Positions 58,088 through 64,000 of a DNA stretch of 64,000 nt are shown here, one piece after another. The DNA lies in assembly GCF_002943525.1 (NCBI RefSeq), contig NZ_CP025394.1:7455001-7519000 (forward strand), written 5' to 3'. Positions within the stretch are counted from its first letter, which is position 1. Every line of letters begins with the position of its first letter. Both the position numbers and the translations under genes were made by a program. Under the pieces are notes generated by a model. The model ran no database searches. It had not been told where the DNA came from and saw only the letters and a list, made by a program, of their open reading frames with translations. The stretch is from Kitasatospora sp. MMS16-BH015 (GTDB lineage: Bacteria > Actinomycetota > Actinomycetes > Streptomycetales > Streptomycetaceae).

Positions 58088-58792
58088 ATGATCGACAACG
58101 GGGATCTCACCGCCCGCGACCTGCTCGGTCGGCGCCTGCTCCGGGTGACCGCGGCCTGGCACCACTGCTCGGCCGACGTGCCGTCACTGGTGCACCTCTG
58201 GCTGCACCTGGAGGGCCTGGGCCCGGTGTTGATCGACACCCCGGGCACCGGCCTGGTGCTGCGCGGCGACGAACCGCACGAGCCGTACCCGATCAGCGCG
58301 CGCGGCCGGGTCTCGGTCAGCCACGACGCCCCCGAGGTGCCGCTCAGCCGGTACGTGGGGCAGCCCGTCCGCTCCGTCCGCGAGATCCGTGCCACCGGCG
58401 CCGCCGCACCGGTCGGTGCCACGCTCTGCTTCGCCGGGGGAGGCGTCCGACTGCTCGGGCTGGCCGACGAGTTGGTGCTCACCGAGGAGGAGCCCACGGG
58501 CGAGCTGTACGAGGACGTGGTGCTCGCCCGCGTGGTGCAGACCTGCCCCGCCGCGCCCTCCCAGTGGGACGCCTGGACCACCCACGGCCAGTACCTCCAC
58601 CTGCGCTACCGCCACGGCGAGGGCAGCGTGGAACAGCACCCGAGCCCGGACGTGGAGACCTGGGACAGCGGTGAATCCCACCTGATCACCGTCTGGGAGG
58701 ACGGCACCGAGGACTGCGCCATCGCCCTCGACGCCTTCCTCGCCGAGGCCGGCCTGAGCCTGGCCCCGGGTGCCGAACTCCTCGGCGGTTGA
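58088..58792 (+). CDS. Hypothetical protein, about 234 aa
   Basis: The frame is well biased and begins at an ATG (MIDNGDLTARDLLGRRLLRV). It is a soluble, acidic protein with strand-rich segments (HLWLHLEGLGPVLIDTPG, TLCFAGGGVRLLGLADELVL) and a Trp-rich part (APSQWDAWTTHGQYLHLRYRH). No family is recognised. It precedes the serine hydrolase by 21 bases and could be cotranscribed with it. Confidence 0.6.
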   Translation: MIDNGDLTARDLLGRRLLRVTAAWHHCSADVPSLVHLWLHLEGLGPVLIDTPGTGLVLRGDEPHEPYPISARGRVSVSHDAPEVPLSRYVGQPVRSVREIRATGAAAPVGATLCFAGGGVRLLGLADELVLTEEEPTGELYEDVVLARVVQTCPAAPSQWDAWTTHGQYLHLRYRHGEGSVEQHPSPDVETWDSGESHLITVWEDGTEDCAIALDAFLAEAGLSLAPGAELLGG

Positions 58793-58813
58793 CCGGCGTG
58801 CGAGGATCGCCGG

Positions 58814-59710
58814 GTGACCGATGACATCCGCGAGATCTTCGAACGGGCCGGCTGCACCGGGGTGTTGTGCGTCCGCTCGCTGCAGGACGACGCCGAGGTG
58901 GCACTGGGCGCCGACGGGCCGGTGGTGCTCGCCTCGGTGTCCAAGGTGCAGATCGCCCTGGAGGCCGAGACCTGGTTCGCCGAGGGTCGGTTGGACCCGC
59001 GCGAGCCCGTGCGGCTGACCGGGGCCGACCGGACACCGGGGCCGGTCGGCACCTCCCTGTTCAGCGACGAGGCCGTGGTCTCCTGGCGGGACCTGGTCGT
59101 GCTGATGCTCACCATCAGCGACAACCTCGCCACCGACGCCCTGCTGGGCCGGTTCGGCGTCGAGGCGGTCAACCGGACGGCGGCCCGGCTCGGCCTGAGC
59201 GCCACCGTGCTCGACTCCGACCTGCGCACCATGCTCGACTCCGTCGGCCGGGACCTCGGCCATGCCGACTGGGCCGCCGCCTCGGCCTGGGCGGCCGGCG
59301 CCGGGCCCGAGGAGCACGCCCGGCCCGACGAACTCCTGCTCGGCTGCCGGGCCCTCGACCCGGAGCGCGGCACCCGCAGCACGCCGCGCGAGATGACCGA
59401 GCTGCTGCGGCTGATCTGGACCGACCGGGCCGGGCCGGCCGAGGCCTGCGCCCGGGTGCGCACGGTGATGGCCCGCCAGCTGACCCGGCACCGGATCGCG
59501 AGCGCCTTCCGGCCGCCGGTGCAGGTCGCGGCCAAGAGCGGCAGCCTGTTCGGCGTGGTGCGCAACGAGATCGGCGTGGTCACCCACCCCGACGGCGGGC
59601 AGTACGCGGCGGCGGTCTTCACCCGGGCCCGGCCCGGCTCGGACGAGGCCGCCGTCAACCGCGCGATCGGTGCCGTCACCGCGCTGGCGGTGGCCACCCT
59701 GCGGGGCTGA
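58814..59710 (+). CDS. Class A beta-lactamase-fold serine hydrolase, cytoplasmic
   Basis: 298 aa from a GTG start. All active-site motifs of penicillin-binding/beta-lactamase enzymes are present: S41-V-S-K44, S102-D-N104 and K241-S-G243. However, there is no signal peptide and no lipobox, so it stays in the cytoplasm. A Glu166-like residue is uncertain: the omega region reads PDELLLGCRALDPERG. It may be an esterase or amidase and not a resistance enzyme. Follows the hypothetical gene closely. Confidence 0.85.
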   Translation: MTDDIREIFERAGCTGVLCVRSLQDDAEVALGADGPVVLASVSKVQIALEAETWFAEGRLDPREPVRLTGADRTPGPVGTSLFSDEAVVSWRDLVVLMLTISDNLATDALLGRFGVEAVNRTAARLGLSATVLDSDLRTMLDSVGRDLGHADWAAASAWAAGAGPEEHARPDELLLGCRALDPERGTRSTPREMTELLRLIWTDRAGPAEACARVRTVMARQLTRHRIASAFRPPVQVAAKSGSLFGVVRNEIGVVTHPDGGQYAAAVFTRARPGSDEAAVNRAIGAVTALAVATLRG

Positions 59711-59791
59711 CCGGCCGTTCGGCGAGGCCCTGTTGTGGATGTTACAAAAGGTGTGTAGGAACGGGGAGTTGACCACGGCTCAGGAGGACAT

Positions 59792-61582
59792 ATGAGAACA
59801 CTCGGCCGTCTCGCCCCCGCTGCGGCGCTGGCCGCCGCGCTGATCGGGGGCACCGTCGTGCCCGCCCAGGCGGACACTGCGACACCGAAGAGCCCGGAGG
59901 CGGTGGGGTACGGCGGGGCGGTGGCCAGCGTGGACGCCGACGCCACCGCGGCGGGGATCGAGGTGCTGCGCAAGGGCGGGAACGCGGTGGACGCCGCGAT
60001 TGCCACGGCGGCGGCGCTCGGGGTGACCGAGCCGTACTCCGGCGGGCTCGGCGGCGGCGGGTACTTCGTCCACTACGACGCCCGGACCGGGAAGGTGGAG
60101 ACGCTGGACGGGCGGGAGACCGCCTCCCGGACGGCCGACCAGTCGCTCTTCCTGGAGAACGGGAAGCCGCTGGCCTTCGCCGACGCCGTGACCAGCGGCC
60201 GGTCGGTCGGGGTGCCCGGCACGCCGGCGGTCTGGTCCGAGGCGCTGAAGAAGTGGGGAACCCGCTCGCTGGGCGAGGTGTTCAAGCCGGCCGAGAAGAT
60301 CGCCGAGCAGGGCTTCGTGGTCGACCAGACCTTCCAGGACCAGACCGCCCTCAACCAGGCCCGGTTCAAGGACTTCCCGGCCACCAGGGCGCTCTTCCTG
60401 CCCGGCGGGCAGCTGCCGGTGGTCGGCAGCCGGCTGAAGAACCCCGACCTGGCCGCCACCTACCGCGAGCTCGGGCGCCAGGGGGTGCAGGCCTTCTACC
60501 ACGGCCCGCTGGCCGCCGAGATCGCCGACACCATCGCCCACCCGCCGGTCGACCCGGCCTCCGGCCGGAACGCCCGGCCCGGCACGGTGGACACCACCGA
60601 CCTGGCGGCGTACCGGGTGCGGGCGCAGGCGCCGACCCACGTGAAGTACCGGGGCGACGACGTGTACGGCATCGCGCCCTCCTCCTCCGGCGGCACCACC
60701 ACCGGCGAGGCGCTGGGCATCCTGGGCACCTTCGACCTGGCCTCGATGAGCCAGACCCAGTACCTGCACCACTTCCTGGAGGCCAGCCGGATCGCCTTCG
60801 CCGACCGCAACCGCTGGGTCGGCGACCCGAAGGCGGTGGACGTGCCGACCAGGCAGCTGCTCTCGCCCGCCTACGCCAAGGCCCGGGCCTGCCTGATCGA
60901 CCCCGGGCACGCGCTGACCAGCCCGCTGGCCCCCGGTGACCCGTACCACCCCGCCGCCTGCGGCTCGGCCGGCCCGGCCGTGCCCACCGGCTACGAGGGC
61001 CCCAACACCACCCACCTGACGGTGGCCGATCGCTGGGGCAACGTGGTCTCGTACACCATGACGATCGAGCAGACCGGCGGCAGCGGCATCACCGTGCCGG
61101 GCCGGGGTTTCCTGCTCAACAACGAGCTGACCGACTTCAACTTCACCCCGCTGGTGGCCGGCGTGCCGGACCCGAACCTGCCGGGGCCGGGCAAGCGGCC
61201 GCGGTCCTCGATCTCGCCGACCATCGTGCTCAAGGACGGCAAGCCGTTCTTCGCGGCGGGCTCGCCGGGCGGGGCCACCATCATCACCACCACGCTCCAG
61301 GTGCTGCTCGGCCGGATCGACCGGGGGCTGACCCTGGAGCAGGCGATCGCCGCTCCGCGGGCCAGCCAGCGCAACGCGGTGACCAGCGGCGCGGAGCCGG
61401 CGTTCTTGAACGGGCCCGATGTGGCGGGGTTGCAGGCGCTGGGGCAGAGCTTCACCAATGCGGGGGAGATCGGGGCGGCCACGGGTGTGGAGCGGCTGCC
61501 GGACGGGCGGTGGGTGGCCGCTGCCGAGCCGGTGCGTCGGGGCGGGGGCTCCGCTGCGGTGGTCTGGCCGAGCAGGCGATAA
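59792..61582 (+). CDS. ggt: Gamma-glutamyltransferase, secreted
   Basis: 596 aa with a signal peptide (MRTLGRLAPAAALAAALIGG, cleavage near AQA-DT). The large-subunit region has GGNAVDAAIATAAALGVTEPYSGGLGGGG. The autocleavage site and catalytic Thr406 lie in GPNTTHLTVADRWGN. The small subunit contains the substrate loop PRSSISPTIVLKDG and GSPGGATIITTTLQV. The enzyme hydrolyses or transfers the gamma-glutamyl group of glutathione or other gamma-glutamyl peptides outside the cell. An AGGAG site precedes the ATG. The gene stands alone. The lid-loop region seems of normal length. Confidence 0.93.
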   Translation: MRTLGRLAPAAALAAALIGGTVVPAQADTATPKSPEAVGYGGAVASVDADATAAGIEVLRKGGNAVDAAIATAAALGVTEPYSGGLGGGGYFVHYDARTGKVETLDGRETASRTADQSLFLENGKPLAFADAVTSGRSVGVPGTPAVWSEALKKWGTRSLGEVFKPAEKIAEQGFVVDQTFQDQTALNQARFKDFPATRALFLPGGQLPVVGSRLKNPDLAATYRELGRQGVQAFYHGPLAAEIADTIAHPPVDPASGRNARPGTVDTTDLAAYRVRAQAPTHVKYRGDDVYGIAPSSSGGTTTGEALGILGTFDLASMSQTQYLHHFLEASRIAFADRNRWVGDPKAVDVPTRQLLSPAYAKARACLIDPGHALTSPLAPGDPYHPAACGSAGPAVPTGYEGPNTTHLTVADRWGNVVSYTMTIEQTGGSGITVPGRGFLLNNELTDFNFTPLVAGVPDPNLPGPGKRPRSSISPTIVLKDGKPFFAAGSPGGATIITTTLQVLLGRIDRGLTLEQAIAAPRASQRNAVTSGAEPAFLNGPDVAGLQALGQSFTNAGEIGAATGVERLPDGRWVAAAEPVRRGGGSAAVVWPSRR

Positions 61583-61637
61583 CCCGGGCAGGGCGGGGGA
61601 GCCGGGGGCGCAACAGTCTGCGATGAGGGTGGCTGGG

Positions 61638-61658
61638 CGCGCAGTTCCCCGCGCCCCT
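61638..61658. repeat. Third copy of the GGGGCGCGGGGAACTGCGCG element (reverse orientation)
   Basis: Twenty-one bases are identical to positions 4108-4128. The copy lies in the gap between ggt and the exonuclease III gene, 55 bases past the ggt stop. Confidence 0.75.
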
Positions 61659-61749
61659 ACCAGTGCTGTCAGGGGTGGGCGGTATGTTCGGGGTGGGCCG
61701 CCCGTGGGTGGCTCGCCCCGTCCGTACCGCTGTGGGAAGGCCGTCCCTC

Positions 61750-62556
61750 GTGACCATCCGCGTCGCCACCTGGAACATCAACTCCGTCACCGCCCGGCTG
61801 CCCAAGCTGCTGGAGTGGCTGGCCTCGGCGCAGCCGGACGTGCTCTGCCTGCAGGAGCTCAAGTGCGCCTCCGACGCCTTCCCGTACGAGGCCGTGAAGG
61901 AGCTCGGGTACGAGACGGCCGCCTACGGCACCGGGCGGTGGAACGGGGTGGCGATCCTGTCGAAGATCGGGCTCGAGGACGTGGTCCGTGACGTGCCCGG
62001 GCAGCCCGGCTTCCTGGCCGACGGCGCGCTGCTGCCGGAGACCGAGCCGCGGGCGATCGGCGCGGTCTGCGGGCCGGTCAAGGTCTGGTCGGTGTACGTG
62101 CCGAACGGGCGCGAGGTCGGCCACGCGCACTACCACTACAAGTTGGAGTGGCTGGAGGCGCTGCGCACGGCCGTGGCGGCGGACGCGGCGGGCGAGCGGC
62201 CGTTCGCGGTGCTGGGCGACTTCAACGTGGCGCCCACGGACGAGGACCTGTACGACCCGAAGGTGTTCGAGGGCCAGACGCACGTGACGGAGCTGGAGCG
62301 GGCCGCGCTGACCGCGCTGCGCGAGACCGGCCTGGCCGACGTGATGCCGCGGGCGCTGAAGTACGACCGGCCGTACACCTTCTGGGACTACCGCGGGCTG
62401 GGCTTCCCGAAGAACCTGGGCATCCGGATCGACCTCACCTACGCGAACAAGGCCTTCGCCGACGCGGTGACCGACAGTTACGTGGACCGCGAAGCCCGGA
62501 AGGGCAAGGGCACCTCGGACCACGCGCCCGTCGTGGTCGACCTCGACCTCGGGTAA
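61750..62556 (+). CDS. xthA: Exodeoxyribonuclease III (AP endonuclease family)
   Basis: 268 aa from the GTG at 61750; GGGAAGG lies 9 bases upstream and homology begins at TIRVATWNINSVTARLPKLLEWL. The metal ligand Glu is in VLCLQELKC, the catalytic Tyr-Asn-Gly-like region is VWSVYVPNGREVGH, the DFN motif is AVLGDFNVAPTDEDLYDP, and the C-terminal SDH motif is GTSDHAPVVVDLDL. RIDLTY is also conserved. It removes 3' blocks and cleaves abasic sites in base-excision repair. It is monocistronic. Confidence 0.93.
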   Translation: MTIRVATWNINSVTARLPKLLEWLASAQPDVLCLQELKCASDAFPYEAVKELGYETAAYGTGRWNGVAILSKIGLEDVVRDVPGQPGFLADGALLPETEPRAIGAVCGPVKVWSVYVPNGREVGHAHYHYKLEWLEALRTAVAADAAGERPFAVLGDFNVAPTDEDLYDPKVFEGQTHVTELERAALTALRETGLADVMPRALKYDRPYTFWDYRGLGFPKNLGIRIDLTYANKAFADAVTDSYVDREARKGKGTSDHAPVVVDLDLG

Positions 62557-62688
62557 CGCCTCGAACGGGTGTCGAACGGTGGCCGGGGCGGGTGCGGGTG
62601 CCTAGCGTCTTGAGGTGACAGGGTGTAGCCGTTCGCTCACCGGGACGACGGAGTCCCCCGGCGGCACCCGAGAACCTGGAGGTAGGCC

Positions 62689-63363
62689 ATGGGCCTCACG
62701 CGGATGGCCATCGCCGGTCTCGTCGGCGCCGGGACGCTGGTCGGAGCGCCGCTGCTCGGCTTCGGCAGCGGCTCGGCGGCGCCGAACAGTCCGGGCAAGG
62801 ACGTGGAGCCGGCCTGGGTCAGCCCGGCCGAGGCGTCGCCCGGGCAGAGCGTGCAGGTGAGCGTCACCTGCGAGACCAGCTCGGTGAAGACGATCACCGC
62901 CAACTCGCAGGCGTTCTCCACCGGCTCGGCCACCCTCACCGTCGGCCCCGACGGCAAGTACGCGGGCTCCGCGCTGCTGGCCTCCAAGGAGGAGTTCGCC
63001 GGGAAGGGCCCGGACAAGGCGGGCAAGGGCAACAGCTGGGGCATCGACGGCAGCTGCCCGAACGGCGACACCTTCACCGGGGCCGTCCAGGTCAACCTGG
63101 CCGGCAAGGGCTCCGGCGGTACCGGCGGCACCGGCAGCTGGAGCCCGGACACCTCGACCGGCTCCTCCGGCTCGTCCAACTCCTGGAGCCAGGGCTCCAG
63201 CGGCGGGGAGAAGAGCCCGCACGGGGCCGTGCACACCGGGCTCGGCGGCTCGGTCGGGGCGCCGGCCGGTCAGCTGGCCACCGGCGGGGCGCTGCTGGCC
63301 GCCGGGGTGGGCGGCTTCTGGGCGCTGCGCCGCAGGAACGGGGACGACGGGGCCCGGCTCTGA
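62689..63363 (+). CDS. Secreted cell-surface protein with C-terminal membrane anchor
   Basis: 224 aa. The signal peptide spans MGLTRMAIAGLVGAGTLVGA, with cleavage near GSAAP. A single beta-type domain (about 40-145) has two cysteines (SVTCETSS and DGSCPNGD). A Gly/Ser-rich stalk follows (150-190). The end has QLATGGALLAAGVGGFWALRRRN: a hydrophobic helix and a basic tail, a wall or membrane anchor. LATG resembles sortase motifs but lacks the normal LPxTG/LAxTG spacing, so sortase attachment is uncertain. Many streptomycetes carry similar proteins of unknown role. Confidence 0.75.
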   Translation: MGLTRMAIAGLVGAGTLVGAPLLGFGSGSAAPNSPGKDVEPAWVSPAEASPGQSVQVSVTCETSSVKTITANSQAFSTGSATLTVGPDGKYAGSALLASKEEFAGKGPDKAGKGNSWGIDGSCPNGDTFTGAVQVNLAGKGSGGTGGTGSWSPDTSTGSSGSSNSWSQGSSGGEKSPHGAVHTGLGGSVGAPAGQLATGGALLAAGVGGFWALRRRNGDDGARL

Positions 63364-63373
63364 GCCGAGCCCC
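63349..63373. terminator. Imperfect hairpin at a convergent gene end
   Basis: GGGGCCCGGC (63349-63358) pairs with GCCGAGCCCC (63364-63373) with one mismatch. It overlaps the stop of the surface-protein gene and lies before the end of the YhhN-type gene. Confidence 0.4.
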
Positions 63374-63387
63374 TGGCCGTTCCGAGC

Positions 63388-64000
63388 TCAGCGTCCCGTG
63401 GCGACCGCCGGGGCGCTGAGCTTCGCGTGCGGCTCGGCGGTCTCGGCCTGGTGCTTGAGGGCGCCGGTGGCCAGCAGGTACTGGGCGACCACGTAGGTGG
63501 CCATGATCCAGAACTCGTGACCCGGCAGCTCCTTCCACTTCGCCAGCTGGGTGGCGATCAGGGTGTCGGAGAGCAGGAAGAGCCCGCCGCCCAGGCCCGC
63601 CCGCCAGTTGATCCCGGCCGAGGTGACGGCGGTGGAGGCGAGCAGCAGGCTGTAGAGCGCGACCGGCAGCTTGAGGTCGCCCAGGCCCGGCCAGAGCTGG
63701 GTGATCATCACGGCCCAGGCCGCCGCGTAGGCCGCCGCGACCAGCGCGCTGCGCTTGCGGTCGGAGAGGGCGCCGCGCTTGACGAACATGGTCACGTAGC
63801 AGACGTGCGCCGCCGCGAAGGAGCCCATGCCGGCCAGGAAGGCCGTGTCGTGGCCGAACTGCAGCGCCACGTCGCCGCCCGCACTGAGCAGCAGGGCCGG
63901 GGCGAGCAGCTTGGGGGCGTCCTCGGCGGTGGCCAGGCTGTGCGCGGCGAGCAGCGGCATCAGCGCGGGCTTGGTCGCGTTCTGGAGCAGGCCCGCCCCG
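63388..64000 (-). CDS. YhhN (lysoplasmalogenase-like) family membrane protein, 5' end outside window
   Basis: The frame is open to the right edge and gives at least 203 residues. It starts within the motif NATKPALMPLLAAHSLA, the conserved 'TKPxxMPLL' of the YhhN family. GDVALQFGHDTAFLAGMGSFAAAHVCYVTMF follows, then further TM helices and a polar tail. Conserved Asp residues in LLLSAGGDVAL and FLLSDTLIA are thought to be catalytic in this family, which hydrolyses lysoplasmalogens. The first helix and start codon are not in the window. An internal Met at 63960 is not the true start because homology continues upstream. Confidence 0.85.
   Translation of the reverse strand, partial: GAGLLQNATKPALMPLLAAHSLATAEDAPKLLAPALLLSAGGDVALQFGHDTAFLAGMGSFAAAHVCYVTMFVKRGALSDRKRSALVAAAYAAAWAVMITQLWPGLGDLKLPVALYSLLLASTAVTSAGINWRAGLGGGLFLLSDTLIATQLAKWKELPGHEFWIMATYVVAQYLLATGALKHQAETAEPHAKLSAPAVATGR

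Noticed and set aside
1..64000. Integrated phage, IS element, tRNA or rRNA genes
   Set aside because: No integrase, transposase or terminal repeats with a transposase, and no tRNA-like cloverleaf or rRNA core sequence was recognised on reading both strands.

Overview
The window is chromosomal DNA of a very high-GC actinomycete, most likely a streptomycete (Streptomyces or a close relative such as Kitasatospora). The reasons are the strong G/C bias at third codon positions, frequent GTG and TTG starts, GTGA/ATGA stop-start overlaps inside operons, and families typical of the group (DUF6000, PucR, a MatB-like synthase, mycothiol-synthase-like GNAT, DUF3761). It also carries three copies of a GGGGCGCGGGGAACTGCGCG element that I know from streptomycete intergenic DNA. 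No rRNA, tRNA, CRISPR array, transposase or phage module was seen. Both edges cut genes: an MFS transporter on the left and a YhhN-type protein on the right.

Layout. 1-2.9 kb holds small unrelated genes. 3.0-7.8 kb is a four-gene operon: a ferritin-like di-iron protein, a PDR/VanB-type reductase, an M24 peptidase-fold protein and an EphD-like epoxide hydrolase-SDR fusion. It looks like an oxidative lipid or hydrophobic-substrate pathway. 7.8-13.7 kb is a mosaic of single genes: a PIN/RHH toxin-antitoxin pair, a cold-shock-like protein, LysE, RidA, a methyltransferase, a double GNAT, an orphan barstar and a frameshifted remnant. 13.7-22.4 kb is a purine catabolism locus: XdhC-type maturation factor, NCS2 permease, three-subunit xanthine dehydrogenase and a divergent PucR activator. 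22.5-33.1 kb is an extracellular polysaccharide locus: GH16 lipoprotein, a deacetylase-GT2 fusion resembling MatB, an acyltransferase, a cellulose-synthase-like GT2, a GH26-like lipoprotein and a GT-C with a long disordered N-terminus.

33.8-42.8 kb is a polymorphic-toxin locus. A 2.5-kaa secreted RHS/YD-repeat protein ends in a 139-residue variable tail. Two paralogous two-TM proteins and one soluble small protein follow it and are candidate immunity proteins. 43-45.4 kb carries two small secreted proteins around a membrane-anchored XRE-type regulator. 45.4-47.3 kb has an internally deleted hydrolase and an intact membrane esterase. 47.6-51.6 kb is a sugar ABC importer (binding protein, permease, ATPase) coupled to a ROK kinase. 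51.7-52.9 kb has a TauD-like oxygenase and a DUF3761 secreted protein. 53.0-56.1 kb is an FHA protein divergent from an Arg-rich micro-ORF, a MoxR-like AAA ATPase and a partner protein. 56.2-64 kb has a CocE-like hydrolase, a beta-lactamase-fold serine hydrolase, gamma-glutamyltransferase, exonuclease III and a surface protein.

The strongest candidates for new biology are the RHS toxin with its duplicated membrane immunity genes, the FHA/micro-ORF/MoxR cluster, the polysaccharide locus, and the di-iron/reductase/EphD operon.
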